DNA from: Cognatundibacterium rivi
Lineage (GTDB): Bacteria > Pseudomonadota > Gammaproteobacteria > Burkholderiales > Burkholderiaceae_D
Length of the DNA stretch: 64,000 bases
Direction of reading: 5' to 3'
Assembly (NCBI RefSeq): GCF_018139565.1
Contig: NZ_JAGSPK010000001.1
Span: forward strand, 620,001-684,000
How positions within the stretch are numbered: the stretch's first letter is position 1; the number at the start of each line of letters is the position of its first letter. The translations under genes and the position numbers were made by a program. The notes beneath the pieces were generated by a model. The model made no database searches and was not told the origin of the DNA. It saw nothing but the letters and a program-made list of their open reading frames with translations. Of this stretch, positions 20,165 to 29,778 are shown piece by piece.

Positions 20165-21418
20165 TCAATGTGAGAGTGGCATCTGTTTTTTAATCTGTTG
20201 CACCGCCGCAATTCTGGCCTCGCGTATGGCTTCCGGGATGCGTTTGGGCTGATCTTTACAGAGCTGTGCAATTTCACCGCCATTCACTTGCTGCGCTGCA
20301 TTCAGTGCTTGTTCTAAAAACGCCGTTTGTGGAAATTCTGTGTTTGCAAGACCCGCACGACCAAAGCAATCACATTCGGCCGCCCGCAGCATGTCGCTAA
20401 ACCGTAGTGGCTTACGGAATGCATCATTGCGGGTCAGAAAATCAACGATCGTCGATGCGCGCATATCGAACGCTCGCCCTACATTGCCATGATCGCGCGC
20501 GGTCATGTAAGCCAGATCGCGGCAATCTGACGGCACTTTCAAACGTTGGCAAACGATATCCACCAGCTTTGCACTGCGCTCCTCGTGACCGTGGTGTTTA
20601 GGCCAGAGTTCCGGCGGTGTCGTACCTTTACCCAGATCATGCAGCAGGGCGGCAAACCGAACCGGCAGCGAATATCCCTGTTGCGCCGCATAATCGACGA
20701 CCAGCATGACGTGAACGCCGGTATCAATTTCGGGATGATGTTTTTCCGGTTGCGGCACGCCCCAGAGTGCGTCCAGTTCGGGTAGTAGTCGTTTCAGCGC
20801 ACCGCAGGCGCGCAAGACTTCAAACATACGCGAAGGTTTGACTTCCATCAGGCCGCGCGCCAGCTCTTGCCAGACGCGCTCTGGCACCAGCGCATCGACT
20901 TCACCGGCTGCGACCATTTCTTGCATCAGGGCGTTGGTTTCTTCTGCAACCGTGAAATCGTGCGGCGGTAAGGCGAAGCGTGCAGCAAAGCGCGCAACCC
21001 GCAATATGCGCACAGGATCTTCCGCAAAGGCGGCAGAGACATGTCGTAATACGCGTCGTTGCAAATCTTGCTGACCACCAAACGGATCAGTAATCTGACC
21101 GTTGCTGTCTTGCGCCATCGCGTTCACCGTCAGATCGCGTCGGATTAAATCCTGTTCCAGCGTGACATCGGCATCGGTATGAAAAACAAAGCCTTTGTAG
21201 CCCGCTGCGGTTTTACGTTCAGTGCGTGCAAGCGCATATTCTTCATGGGTTTTCGGATGCAGAAAAACCGGAAAGTCTTTACCCACGGCCTGAAAACCAT
21301 CCCGGATCATTTCTTCCGGGGTACTGCCGACGACGACATAATCCCTATCCTGTACTGGCAACCCCAACAGTGAGTCACGGACAGCACCGCCGACGATATA
21401 GATTTGCTTCGTACTCAT
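20165..21418 (-). CDS. cca: CCA tRNA nucleotidyltransferase with HD domain (multifunctional)
   Basis: Adds or repairs the 3' CCA end of tRNAs. The protein has 417 residues, as in the multifunctional gamma/beta-proteobacterial form. The nucleotidyltransferase head has GGAVRDSLLGLPVQDRDYVV (with the metal-binding DxD-type acid pair) and RRDLTVNAMAQ. A C-terminal HD phosphohydrolase domain (LLHDLGKG) follows and is linked to 2',3'-cyclic phosphodiesterase and phosphatase activity. Its ATG overlaps the stop of the GST gene by 4 bp (ATGA), indicating translational coupling. Confidence 0.95.
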   Translation of the reverse strand: MSTKQIYIVGGAVRDSLLGLPVQDRDYVVVGSTPEEMIRDGFQAVGKDFPVFLHPKTHEEYALARTERKTAAGYKGFVFHTDADVTLEQDLIRRDLTVNAMAQDSNGQITDPFGGQQDLQRRVLRHVSAAFAEDPVRILRVARFAARFALPPHDFTVAEETNALMQEMVAAGEVDALVPERVWQELARGLMEVKPSRMFEVLRACGALKRLLPELDALWGVPQPEKHHPEIDTGVHVMLVVDYAAQQGYSLPVRFAALLHDLGKGTTPPELWPKHHGHEERSAKLVDIVCQRLKVPSDCRDLAYMTARDHGNVGRAFDMRASTIVDFLTRNDAFRKPLRFSDMLRAAECDCFGRAGLANTEFPQTAFLEQALNAAQQVNGGEIAQLCKDQPKRIPEAIREARIAAVQQIKKQMPLSH

Positions 21419-22128
21419 TTGGGTGGGCGGGCATCATGCCAGGGGGCAGATTCTGTCTCGGCCCTGGCTTCCAATATCCATTGTGCTACAGCCGGGTGCG
21501 CGCAGACCCGGTCAGCATACGCTTGCAGTGCAGGTGCTAAGGAAACGCCGTAAGTTTTAAAGCGCGTGACGACTGGCGCAAAATACGCGTCGGCGATGGA
21601 GAATGCGCCAAATAAAAATTCATGGGCACCGAAGCGTGCGAGGCAATCTTCCCAGATTTCGCAAATCCGGCCTATATCTGCCTGTGCGCCTGGGGTATGG
21701 CCTTTGCCATGCAGCTCTGCGCGGATGTTCATCGGCATGTCAAAACGCAGCGAAGAAAATCCGGCATGCATTTCAGCGCAGATGCTGCGTGCAAACGCAC
21801 GCGCGGCTGTGTCTTCCGGCCATAAATTTAATAAAGAGAACTGTTCAGCTAAAAACTCGCAAATCGCCATCGAGTCCCAGACGGTAATATCGTTGGCGAT
21901 CAGCACCGGCACTTTTCCGGCCGCCGAATATTCTGAAATCCTTGCCGTGGTATCTGCCTGATCGAGATGTATGCGGATTTCTTCAAATGGAACACCAAAG
22001 GCTTTCATGGTGACCCATGCACGCATGGACCACGATGAGTAATTTTTATTGCCTATCACCAGCACCATACGGGAACGGCGTTCATCCATCAGCGCAGCCA
22101 GCGCGGGAAGCATTTCAGTATCTTGCAT
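21415..22128 (-). CDS. Glutathione S-transferase family protein
   Basis: Thioredoxin-fold N-terminal domain plus helical C-terminal domain. The N-terminal motif IGNKNYSSWSMRAWV supplies the likely glutathione-activating serine, and PVLIANDITVWDSMAICEFLAE is the usual glutathione gamma-Glu binding stretch (cis-Pro, then ES-like DS). The start is uncertain. ATG 22128 has the better ribosome site (GAAGAG) and overlaps the end of the transglycosylase gene. ATG 22068 gives a 217-residue protein that begins right at the domain, as in many relatives. Substrate unknown. Coupled downstream to cca. Confidence 0.8.
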   Translation of the reverse strand: MQDTEMLPALAALMDERRSRMVLVIGNKNYSSWSMRAWVTMKAFGVPFEEIRIHLDQADTTARISEYSAAGKVPVLIANDITVWDSMAICEFLAEQFSLLNLWPEDTAARAFARSICAEMHAGFSSLRFDMPMNIRAELHGKGHTPGAQADIGRICEIWEDCLARFGAHEFLFGAFSIADAYFAPVVTRFKTYGVSLAPALQAYADRVCAHPAVAQWILEARAETESAPWHDARPPK

Positions 22129-24097
22129 TGTTTGTAGACTCTTCAGGTATTTCGGCATCGTTGGCAGACATGCCTTTGGGCACGACGATGCCGAGACGGG
22201 CTTTCAGCGATTGTGGTTTTTTCTCAAACAATGCCGCGTAATAGGTCGCATTGGATAAGACATTTTTGACGTAGCCGCGGGTTTCTGCAAACGGAATAGT
22301 TTCCGCAAAAATGGCACCTTCGACCGGCCGCGTCAGCTTTGCCCGCCACGCGCGCGGACGGCCAGGCCCTGCGTTATAGGCGGCGGACGCCAGCGCCTGT
22401 GAACCACCCAGATCGGTCAGCACCATATTCAGGTAATTCGTACCGAGAGCGATATTGGTATCGATATCATTGACCTGATCCGGCACAAAATTACCTAGGC
22501 CAATTTTTTTCGCAACATAGCGCGCGGTCGCTGGCATGATCTGCATCAGCCCCGATGCGCCGACATGCGATTTTGCATGCATGACGAACCGCGATTCCTG
22601 ACGGATCAGACCATACACCCACGCCATATCAAGCCCGAGCGCCTGCGTGGTTTTGTACATGCTGTCATTGAACGGGGTTGGATAACGCTGGTTGAAATCG
22701 AATTCGCCCCGGGTGCGGTCGGAGGTATTCACCATGCGATCCAGCATATTGTTTTTACGCGCCAGTTCTGCTGCAGCCAGATGCTGTCGTTCTGTCATTT
22801 TGCGTAATTCCCAGTTCCATTCCCGGGTGCCTTCGAGTCGCAGATTCATGGAATAAAATTTCAGCGCACGTTGTAAATTCGGATTGCGTTCCACCGCCGC
22901 CAGTTCCTCAGCCGTGACCGGTCTGGAGGTCAGGGGGACGCCGACTTTCTGACCGTTTTCTTCGAGCGCGAGTTGGCCGTAGAAGTGAATCTGATCGGCG
23001 ATGCTGGCAAATAATTGCCGTGCCTCTTCGTTTTTTCCTTCGGCTTTCAGCGCACGTCCCAGCCAGTAAATCCACGCTGGTTCATTTTTCAGTGAGACAG
23101 GCATCAGTGCGATTGTTGTCTTGACGATTTTCCAGTCGCCTTCACGCAAGGCAGTGCGCACCCGCCATTGGTAAGCTTCCTGCGACAAGGTGGCGCCATC
23201 TGCGCGCACCCAGTAAGCCAGCGCTTCCGGTTCTAATTTCAGCGCTGACTGTAAGGCAATCTGTGCCCACGCATTCGCGCGCTCGCTGTCGTTGAGTTTG
23301 GCGCTGAAGCGGGATAATTTTTCTGCTGCGTCTTCAGGATCTGATTTCGCTGCGCGTCCAAGAGCGATGACAAACAACTCTTTGGAAATCCGGTTATTTT
23401 CCGGTCCTGTTTTTAACAGACTCGCCGGTTTTTCCAGTGCCGCGCTCAATTTTTTTTCCGGCAAATCCAGCAATTTCCCCAGACGTTGTGCCAGTGGTAC
23501 TGCACCGTATTCTGCTGCCATGCGTATCTGTGTCCACAAATCTGCCTGACTGAGCTGGCCGTTCGCCGCCAGATAACTCACCAGACTGTAGCAGCCCTCG
23601 CCATAATCACGCGGCGCATTCAGTAAGGCTTTGGCTTCGCTGGCGACTTTCTGCTGTTTATATGCTCTCGATAACAGCGCATAGCAACGCAATTGATTAT
23701 CGTCAGCGACCACAAACTGCGGATATTGCTGATCAAATAAATCCCATTCGCCGCGCTTGCCTAACAAAGATAACCAGTCATTGCGCAAGCGGTCTGCGAT
23801 GGCGCTGCCTTCATATTTACTGATAAATTCGCGGAATTCTGTATTCGATGCCCGCTGCAGATGCGAACGCAGGCGGTAGTAATCAACATACGAAGGAATG
23901 TCATATTGCGCGAGTGCCGGCGCATGTTGTTCGGCACTTGCCGCATCTTCATGCAAGCCTGCATCGCGTAAGGCCATGAAGCGATCATCATCATTGATGA
24001 AACTCTTTTTGGGAGAGGCTGCATACGCACAGGGCAAAACACTCAAACCTGCTAAGATCACGAGGCTACATTGCGCTAATTTATTTTTCACAGACAT
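22115..24097 (-). CDS. slt: Soluble lytic murein transglycosylase (Slt70-like)
   Basis: Periplasmic enzyme of 660 residues that cleaves the MurNAc-GlcNAc bond with formation of 1,6-anhydroMurNAc. A signal peptide (LVILAGLSVLPCAYAAS) is followed by a long alpha-superhelical region (about 40-470), then a GH23 domain. That domain carries GLIRQESRF (catalytic Glu), GLMQIMPATA and AAYNAGPGRPRAW. First gene of a tightly packed set with the GST gene and cca, which overlap each other. The divergent 5-formyl-THF cyclo-ligase gene starts 34 bp away. Confidence 0.92.
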   Translation of the reverse strand: MSVKNKLAQCSLVILAGLSVLPCAYAASPKKSFINDDDRFMALRDAGLHEDAASAEQHAPALAQYDIPSYVDYYRLRSHLQRASNTEFREFISKYEGSAIADRLRNDWLSLLGKRGEWDLFDQQYPQFVVADDNQLRCYALLSRAYKQQKVASEAKALLNAPRDYGEGCYSLVSYLAANGQLSQADLWTQIRMAAEYGAVPLAQRLGKLLDLPEKKLSAALEKPASLLKTGPENNRISKELFVIALGRAAKSDPEDAAEKLSRFSAKLNDSERANAWAQIALQSALKLEPEALAYWVRADGATLSQEAYQWRVRTALREGDWKIVKTTIALMPVSLKNEPAWIYWLGRALKAEGKNEEARQLFASIADQIHFYGQLALEENGQKVGVPLTSRPVTAEELAAVERNPNLQRALKFYSMNLRLEGTREWNWELRKMTERQHLAAAELARKNNMLDRMVNTSDRTRGEFDFNQRYPTPFNDSMYKTTQALGLDMAWVYGLIRQESRFVMHAKSHVGASGLMQIMPATARYVAKKIGLGNFVPDQVNDIDTNIALGTNYLNMVLTDLGGSQALASAAYNAGPGRPRAWRAKLTRPVEGAIFAETIPFAETRGYVKNVLSNATYYAALFEKKPQSLKARLGIVVPKGMSANDAEIPEESTNNARY

Positions 24098-24131
24098 CTT
24101 TGCATCGCTATCAAAATCTATTTCTGACAGT

Positions 24132-24725
24132 ATGACACAGCCACCTCAGAGCGGACACACCAGCCTCGCAGAACTTCACCAGAATCGCAGTGCCTTGCGA
24201 CGAAATTTATTAGATTACCGTCGTCAGCTTGACGCAGTTGTGCGCCAGCAATGGGACGCACAGATCGCAGATCATTTACTCGCGTGGTGTCGTCAGGAAA
24301 AACCCGCCAGTCTGGCCGTTTACTGGCCGATACAGGCCGAGCCGGATCTGCGGTTTTGCTACGCTGCAATTGCGGCGATGGGCATACAACTCGCATTGCC
24401 CTGGGTTAGCGCGAAAGACGCGCCTTTGCACTTTCTTGCCTGGCGTGAAGGGGATGCGATGCTGAAGGATGATTACGGTATTCCCTTACCGGCGCAACGC
24501 GATCATCTGGTGACGCCAGCCGCATTGCTGATTCCCTGCGTTGGTTTTAATACCGCACGCTATCGTCTCGGTTATGGTGGTGGGTATTACGACAGAACCC
24601 TGCCTGGCTTGCCAGATGCTGTCAGCCTCGGCATCGCATATCAATGCGCTTGCGCCGACTTTACGCCGGGCGAACACGACATCCCTATGACGCAGATCAT
24701 GACCGAAACCGGATGTCTGGCCTGA
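24132..24725 (+). CDS. ygfA: 5-formyltetrahydrofolate cyclo-ligase
   Basis: ATP-dependent conversion of 5-formyl-THF to 5,10-methenyl-THF (197 residues). The N-terminal helix with LRRNLLDYRRQLD is typical, and the signature GYGGGYYDRTLP near residue 145-156 binds phosphate. The start was placed at the ATG at 24132; the frame is open further upstream but that part overlaps the divergent transglycosylase gene. Downstream lies the palindromic repeat at 24.77 kb. Confidence 0.92.
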   Translation: MTQPPQSGHTSLAELHQNRSALRRNLLDYRRQLDAVVRQQWDAQIADHLLAWCRQEKPASLAVYWPIQAEPDLRFCYAAIAAMGIQLALPWVSAKDAPLHFLAWREGDAMLKDDYGIPLPAQRDHLVTPAALLIPCVGFNTARYRLGYGGGYYDRTLPGLPDAVSLGIAYQCACADFTPGEHDIPMTQIMTETGCLA

Positions 24726-24768
24726 GTAATATCTGTGGACGAGGCTATTTTCGGCATTTTATGGGCTT

Positions 24769-24850
24769 TATATACTCCCAGGGAGTATATATTTACCCCC
24801 TTATTTTTCGCTGACAAGAGCGTGAATTTGATAAAAATGAGGGGGAGTAT
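24769..24850. repeat. Compound GGGAGTATA inverted repeat (locus A)
   Basis: A perfect palindrome with 11-bp arms: TATATACTCCC (24769-24779) and GGGAGTATATA (24781-24791). Next to it is a second, imperfect inverted pair, TACCCCCTTATTTTT (24794-24808) against AAAAATGAGGGGGAGTA (24833-24849). The same GGGGGAGTAT/ATACTCCCCC core recurs at 26.81, 30.44 and 40.41-40.49 kb. Here it sits between the convergent ends of ygfA and ggt, so it may double as a terminator. Confidence 0.65.
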
Positions 24851-24981
24851 GCTGAAAATCGGTGTTTTTGATGATGCGGAAGAGCTGATTCCGCATCTAA
24901 ACAGGGAAGGCGAGGGCGTAACAACAAGTTGCCTTGATGCGCCCTCGAAGCGCCTCGCGATGCAATCAGCAACGCCGCTTT

Positions 24982-26733
24982 TTAAAATCCCAGCGCTTTA
25001 CCATCGGGATTGCGCGAATCAGAAAAACCGTAAAACTTGCCGTCAAGGATTTGTATGGTCTGGGTTTTTCCTATCACCGGCGCTTGCTTCAGATTCTGGC
25101 CTTTGTCTGCCAGTATTTTTAAAGTGTCTGCGCTGACGCCTTTTTCAAAATACAGCTGATCCGGCATCCATTGCTGATGGATACGCGGCGCGATCGTTGC
25201 CTCAGCGACGTTCATGCCGTGATCAATCACGTTTAAAATCGTTTGCAGCGTGGTGGTAATGATGCGGCTGCCGCCGGGGCTACCGGTAACCAGAAACGGT
25301 TTGCCGTCTTTTAACACTATCGTCGGTGACATCGAACTCAGCGGGCGCTTGCCTGCCTGTATCGCATTGGCAGCACCGCCTATCAGTCCGAATGCATTCG
25401 GTACGCCGGCTTTGACGGAAAAATCATCCATTTCATCATTTAATACGATGCCGGTGCCGCTGGCGACGATGCCGCTGCCGAAATTCAGATTCAGGGTGTA
25501 GGTCGTTGCGACGACGTTGCCGAACTGATCCGCGACGCTGTAATGCGTGGTCTGATCGCTTTCATAGGCTTGTGGCTGGCCCGGCTTGATTTCTGCTGAC
25601 GGTGTGGCGCGCTCAGGATTAATTTTTTTGACGAGTTCATCAGCGTAGCTGCGCGCAGTCAGACCTTTTTGCGGAACCTTGTAGAAATCTGGGTCACCCA
25701 GATATTCTGAGCGGTCTGCGTAAGCGAGCTTCATCACTTCACTGAGCTGATGTAAGGTCTGCGCGCTGTTGGCGCCTTGTTGCCCGAGTGGATAGTGTTC
25801 CAGCATATTCAGCATTTGAATGATATGTACACCGCCGGAGCTGGGCGGCGGCATGGAAACGACCTCGTAGCCGCGATAATTGCCTTTGACTGGCTGGCGT
25901 TCTATCGCCTTGTAATTCTTCAGATCGCTGGCGCTGATAAAACCTTGATGCTGCTGCACTTCGGCGACGATTTTCTTTGCAATCTCGCCTTCGTAAAATG
26001 CTTTGGCACCCTGCGCGGCGATCAGGCGCAGCGAATGCGCAAGATCTTTTTGAACCAGCTTTTCACCCGCCTGCAGCGGTCGTCCATCTCTAAAAAAAAT
26101 CGCGCGGCTGGATGGCCATTTGCCAAGATGATCACGTTCGGCTTGTAGCAACGTGGCGAGATACGGTGTGACACTGAATCCTTGCTCCGCCAGACGAATC
26201 GCGGGGGCGATGACGTCTTTCAGTTTCATGCTGCCGTATTTGCTGAGTGCGAGTTCTAGGCCTGCGACGGTGCCGGGCACGCCTATCGCCAGATGACTAT
26301 GGGTGGAGCTGCCGGGAATCACGTTGCCGCTGGCGTCGAGATACATGTCTTTGTGGGCTTTTGCAGGCGCGCTTTCACGGAAATCGAGAGCGATCTGTTT
26401 TCCTGAACGTGTATCGTGAATCAGCATGAAGCCGCCGCCGCCAATGTTACCGGCGTTCGGCAGCACAACTGCGAGAGCGAATCCGGTGGCGACCGCGGCA
26501 TCGACAGCGTTGCCGCCTTGCGCGAGTATCTGTGCACCGACTTCACTGGCCAGCGCCTGTTCAGTCGCAACCATCCCATGACGACTGCTGACCGGGCTGA
26601 TGATGGGGAAATTGGTGTCGTAACGAATATTCGCTGCAATCTGCGCATGCGCCGGGAGCGTGGCGGCGAGGCCGAGAGCGCCGATGCTGGCAGCAAAGAA
26701 TAGTGACAGTCCCAATTTTTTCTGTAATAACAC
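24982..26733 (-). CDS. ggt: Gamma-glutamyltransferase, periplasmic
   Basis: Transfers or hydrolyses the gamma-glutamyl group of glutathione and related peptides. The precursor has 583 residues and self-cleaves into two subunits just before the catalytic Thr in DQTTHYSVAD (cleavage Q|T). Other family marks are GGNAVDAAVATGFAL in the large subunit, and TYTLNLNFGSGI and GGSRIITTTLQ in the small one. I chose the GTG at 26733 because a GGAG site lies 7 bases upstream and a clean signal peptide (LFFAASIGALGLAATLPAHA) follows. In-frame ATGs at 26754 and 26772 have no good ribosome site. Confidence 0.93.
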   Translation of the reverse strand: MLLQKKLGLSLFFAASIGALGLAATLPAHAQIAANIRYDTNFPIISPVSSRHGMVATEQALASEVGAQILAQGGNAVDAAVATGFALAVVLPNAGNIGGGGFMLIHDTRSGKQIALDFRESAPAKAHKDMYLDASGNVIPGSSTHSHLAIGVPGTVAGLELALSKYGSMKLKDVIAPAIRLAEQGFSVTPYLATLLQAERDHLGKWPSSRAIFFRDGRPLQAGEKLVQKDLAHSLRLIAAQGAKAFYEGEIAKKIVAEVQQHQGFISASDLKNYKAIERQPVKGNYRGYEVVSMPPPSSGGVHIIQMLNMLEHYPLGQQGANSAQTLHQLSEVMKLAYADRSEYLGDPDFYKVPQKGLTARSYADELVKKINPERATPSAEIKPGQPQAYESDQTTHYSVADQFGNVVATTYTLNLNFGSGIVASGTGIVLNDEMDDFSVKAGVPNAFGLIGGAANAIQAGKRPLSSMSPTIVLKDGKPFLVTGSPGGSRIITTTLQTILNVIDHGMNVAEATIAPRIHQQWMPDQLYFEKGVSADTLKILADKGQNLKQAPVIGKTQTIQILDGKFYGFSDSRNPDGKALGF

Positions 26734-26804
26734 GCAAATTCTCCGTGATGTCATGTCTGGTGTAAGTGGCATAACGCCCGGACAATAGTGTATCTGCTTA
26801 GCCC

Positions 26805-26820
26805 GAGGGGGACTATATTT
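26805..26820. repeat. GGGAGTATA-type half repeat (locus B)
   Basis: GAGGGGGACTATATTT at 26805-26820 matches the right arm at 40.48 kb (GGGGGAGTATATTT) with one change. It lies upstream of ggt, in the gap before the rplY terminator. Confidence 0.4.
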
Positions 26821-26914
26821 CTATTGCATATCGATAGACACTTTTTACACGGTGGCATGCGATCTTGCCGGTATGCGTGAAAGGGCAGGAGACTGAGTCC
26901 ATGTTGCTGTGAAA

Positions 26915-26945
26915 ATAAAAAAGCCACCTCGTAAGGTGGCTTTTA
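26915..26945 (-). terminator. Rho-independent terminator of rplY
   Basis: Stem AAAAGCCACCT / AGGTGGCTTTT with a 4-base loop and A/T runs on both sides, about 30 bp after the rplY stop. Confidence 0.85.
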
Positions 26946-26975
26946 CAGCGTTAAAACGAGAGCAATTCGTGAGAA

Positions 26976-27575
26976 TTACTTCGCTTCAGTACCGGCTTCA
27001 GCTTCAGCAGAAACTGCACCTGCTGGTACAGTTGCGATAGCGATAGTGATATCACCACCGTGTACAACTGCTGTTACGCCTTTTGGCAGTTTCAGACCAG
27101 ATGCGTGGATAGATTGACCAGCTTCCAGTTTGGACAGGTCAACTTCAACGAATTCTGGCAGGTTTGCTGGCAGGCAGGATACATCCAGCTCAACTGCTAC
27201 GTGGCTGATGACTGCGCCAGAAGTTTTCACAGCTGGGGATACGTCAGCGTTCACGAAGTGCAGAGGCACTTTAACGTGGATTTCTTTGTTTGGATCTACG
27301 CGTTGGAAATCAGCGTGCAATACCAATTGTTTGTATGCGTGAACTTGGAAGTCGCGCAACAGAACTTTTTCTACTTTACCGTCAACTTCCAGATCCAGAA
27401 TGGAGGAGTGGAATACTTCTTTTTTCAATGCATGGTACAGGGCATTGTGATCCAGCGTGATAGCGACTGGTGCTTCAGTGCCGCCGTAGATGATGCCAGG
27501 TGTTTGGCCAGCATTGCGCAGGCGGCGGCTCGCTCCGGTCCCCTGTTCTTTGCGTGCAAATGCGATAACTTTCAT
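26976..27575 (-). CDS. rplY: 50S ribosomal protein L25/general stress protein Ctc
   Basis: 5S rRNA-binding ribosomal protein of the long, two-domain form (199 residues). The L25 domain is about 1-90 (opening [20 protein letters not shown]) and the Ctc/TL5-type beta domain about 95-180, followed by an Ala/Glu-rich tail. The ribosome site GGAG precedes the ATG. It follows prs, with a terminator-like hairpin in between, as in many proteobacteria. Confidence 0.96.
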   Translation of the reverse strand: MKVIAFARKEQGTGASRRLRNAGQTPGIIYGGTEAPVAITLDHNALYHALKKEVFHSSILDLEVDGKVEKVLLRDFQVHAYKQLVLHADFQRVDPNKEIHVKVPLHFVNADVSPAVKTSGAVISHVAVELDVSCLPANLPEFVEVDLSKLEAGQSIHASGLKLPKGVTAVVHGGDITIAIATVPAGAVSAEAEAGTEAK

Positions 27576-27644
27576 GGTGTTACTCCAAAAAATGCAAAAC
27601 GGTTTGTCGTTTTGCGATAAAGAATCCCCGCGACCAGGGATTCA

Positions 27645-27677
27645 TAAAAAAGCGCCGTCAGATAAACGACAGCGCCG
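27645..27677 (-). terminator. Hairpin between prs and rplY (probable partial terminator)
   Basis: On the minus strand GCGCTGTC pairs with GACGGCGC (one G-T pair) around an 8-base loop, followed by six Ts. It lies 15 bp after the prs stop, so rplY is probably read by partial readthrough or its own promoter. Confidence 0.6.
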
Positions 27678-27690
27678 AAACCGGTAAAAA

Positions 27691-28653
27691 TTAATCCGTG
27701 AACAGGGAGATAACTGATTCGCCTTTGGTAATACGGCGGAAAGTCTCTGCCAGCAAGCTGTCGCAAGACAGTTGACGGATTTTCGGGCAGGCGCGTGCTG
27801 CCTCGGATAATGGAATCGTGTCCGTCACCACCAGCTCATCGAGCGGTGATTGGGTAATGCGCTGGATGGCCGGGCCGGATAATACCGGATGCGTACAATA
27901 CGCCAGCACTTTCTTGGCGCCACGTTCTTTCAATACTTCTGCTGCTTTGGTCAGCGTACCTGCGGTATCAACCATGTCATCCATGATCACGCAGTTACGA
28001 CCTTCGACTTCACCAATGATGTTCATGACTTCTGACACATTGGCTTTCGGACGGCGTTTATCGATAATTGCCAGATCGCAGCCGAGGCGTTTTGCCAGTG
28101 CGCGGGCACGTACCACACCGCCGACGTCAGGTGAAACAACCAGCAGGTTGTCATAGTTTTTCGAGACCAGATCGCCCAGCAAAATTGGCGATGCGTAGAT
28201 GTTATCTACCGGAATGTCGAAGAAACCCTGAATCTGATCGGCGTGCAAATCCATGATCATGATGCGGTCAACGCCTGCTTCTTCCAGCATGTTCGCCACC
28301 ACTTTGGCGGAAATCGCGACACGCGCTGAGCGAGGACGGCGGTCCTGACGGGCGTAACCGAAGTAAGGAATGGCTGCTGTAATGCGACCAGCGGAAGCAC
28401 GTTTCAGTGCATCGACCATCAACATGATTTCCATCAGGTTGTCGTTGGTTGGAGCACAGGTGGATTGTAAAACGAAGACATCTTTACCACGGACGTTTTC
28501 ATTGATCTCGACCATGACTTCACCGTCAGAGAATTTTGAAACATCTGCTTTACCGAGAGGGATGCCGAGTTGTTTGACGACTCCAGCTGCTAATGCCGGA
28601 TTGGCATTGCCAGTGAAGACCATCATGTTGTCATTTGCGCGCGCGTTTGCCAT
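27691..28653 (-). CDS. prs: Ribose-phosphate pyrophosphokinase
   Basis: Makes PRPP from ribose 5-phosphate and ATP for nucleotide, His and Trp synthesis (320 residues). Typical features are [13 protein letters not shown] at the start, [20 protein letters not shown], the catalytic/ATP segment FGYARQDRR and the PRPP loop [13 protein letters not shown]. The ATG at 28653 was chosen because it yields the usual length; the frame extends upstream without family support. It lies downstream of the tRNA-Gln gene but is separated from it by a strong terminator. Confidence 0.96.
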   Translation of the reverse strand: MANARANDNMMVFTGNANPALAAGVVKQLGIPLGKADVSKFSDGEVMVEINENVRGKDVFVLQSTCAPTNDNLMEIMLMVDALKRASAGRITAAIPYFGYARQDRRPRSARVAISAKVVANMLEEAGVDRIMIMDLHADQIQGFFDIPVDNIYASPILLGDLVSKNYDNLLVVSPDVGGVVRARALAKRLGCDLAIIDKRRPKANVSEVMNIIGEVEGRNCVIMDDMVDTAGTLTKAAEVLKERGAKKVLAYCTHPVLSGPAIQRITQSPLDELVVTDTIPLSEAARACPKIRQLSCDSLLAETFRRITKGESVISLFTD

Positions 28654-28730
28654 GGCGGGACCTATTGGCTGAATTTTGTGAGGACCTGATCTTTTTGCAT
28701 AGACTTTTTGCAAAAAAACCGAAAGTAAAA

Positions 28731-28766
28731 ACTAAAAAAGCCGCCGCAGAATCTATGCGGCGGCTT
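28731..28766 (-). terminator. Rho-independent terminator after tRNA-Gln
   Basis: Stem AAAGCCGCCGCA (28737-28748) / TGCGGCGGCTTT (28755-28766) on the minus strand with a T-rich tail, 10 bp beyond the tRNA 3' end. Confidence 0.9.
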
Positions 28767-28775
28767 TAATTTTAA

Positions 28776-28852
28776 TGGCAGGGGAAGAAGGATTCGAACC
28801 TTCGCATGCCGGAATCAAAATCCGGTGCCTTAACCAGCTTGGCGACTCCCCT
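28776..28852 (-). tRNA. tRNA-Gln (anticodon TTG)
   Basis: Minus-strand cloverleaf of 77 nt with encoded CCA. The acceptor arm is AGGGGAG / TTCCCCT followed by G-CCA. The anticodon arm is CCGGA-TTTTGAT-TCCGG with anticodon TTG (reads CAA), and the T arm contains GGTTCGAATCC. The sequence closely resembles E. coli tRNA-Gln. It lies between ispE and prs, the standard place in many proteobacteria. Confidence 0.95.
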
Positions 28853-28935
28853 ACTCAACCGTTTGTCTGTCGTCCAGAATCGACCGCTATTTTAGCGTCA
28901 AATCGGCATCAGACCAAATCTTTTTTACTTCTGCT

Positions 28936-29778
28936 TCATTCATCCATAGGATGGCGATTCAGTGCTTTTGCTTTCCACGATGTCCAGCGTTCAGGCATTT
29001 GCGCTATCACTTTGTCTGCTGCCGATTCGTCGGCAAAAGCACAAAAAACACAAGATCCTGATCCTGTCATCTTCGCGTTTCCGAATTGTGACAGCCATCT
29101 AACCGCTTCGTCAACCTCAGGAAACATTGCGCAGGCAACTGTTTGCAGATCGTTTTTCCAGAACATTTCTGCATTGCTGGAAAAGTCCGCTATTCTGACG
29201 ATCTTACTGTCTCTTGTCAACTCCTTTGCCGAAAAAATTGCAGGAGTCGGCACTTGCACGCCGGGTTCGATGACAACGAACCAGCGTTCCGGCGTCTGAA
29301 TTGCCTGTAATTCTTCGCCAACGCCTTCCGCAAAAGCATTTTCGCCAAAGATAAAAAACGGTACATCGGCGCCGAGCTGCAAGCCCAGCGACATCAGTTC
29401 AGTTTTGCTCAGGCCTGTGTGCCACAACTGATTCAGCGCCATCAGCGTCGTCGCGGCATCGGAGGAACCGCCGCCCAGTCCGCCACCCATAGGCAGAATT
29501 TTATGCAGTGTCAGATTGGCGCCGAGCGGGCATGCGGTTTTTTTTTGCAGCAGTCGCGCAGCGCGCACGATCAGATCGGCTTCTGCTGGCACACCGGGAA
29601 TGTCATTCGTGCGGATGATCTGACCATCGTTACGAACTTCAACATCCAGCGTATCGCAGCGGTCTATCAGTTGAAACGCAGTTTGCAGCAAGTGGTAGCC
29701 ATCGGCACGCCTACCGGTCACATACAGGAATAAATTCAGTTTGGCAGGGGCCGGGCAGGCAAGGAGTTGTTGCGTCAT
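28936..29778 (-). CDS. ispE: 4-diphosphocytidyl-2-C-methyl-D-erythritol kinase
   Basis: GHMP kinase of the MEP isoprenoid pathway (280 residues). It opens with CPAPAKLNLFLYVTGRRADGYH, which is diagnostic for IspE, carries the ATP loop LPMGGGLGGGSSDAAT, and ends with the MTGSGSCVFCAF motif. Its ATG overlaps the lolB stop by 4 bp (ATGA), so the two are translationally coupled. Confidence 0.96.
   Translation of the reverse strand: MTQQLLACPAPAKLNLFLYVTGRRADGYHLLQTAFQLIDRCDTLDVEVRNDGQIIRTNDIPGVPAEADLIVRAARLLQKKTACPLGANLTLHKILPMGGGLGGGSSDAATTLMALNQLWHTGLSKTELMSLGLQLGADVPFFIFGENAFAEGVGEELQAIQTPERWFVVIEPGVQVPTPAIFSAKELTRDSKIVRIADFSSNAEMFWKNDLQTVACAMFPEVDEAVRWLSQFGNAKMTGSGSCVFCAFADESAADKVIAQMPERWTSWKAKALNRHPMDE

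Noticed and set aside
24735..25136. Plus-strand frame of 133 codons after ygfA
   Set aside because: It runs through the palindromic repeat and into the antisense of ggt; no domain and poor composition.
27060..27620. Plus-strand frame of 186 codons
   Set aside because: Exact antisense of rplY; the codon pattern belongs to the ribosomal protein gene.
28775..29299. Plus-strand frame of 174 codons starting MAGEEGFEPSHAGIK
   Set aside because: Its first 25 codons are the antisense of tRNA-Gln and the rest is antisense to ispE; a well-known false-positive pattern.
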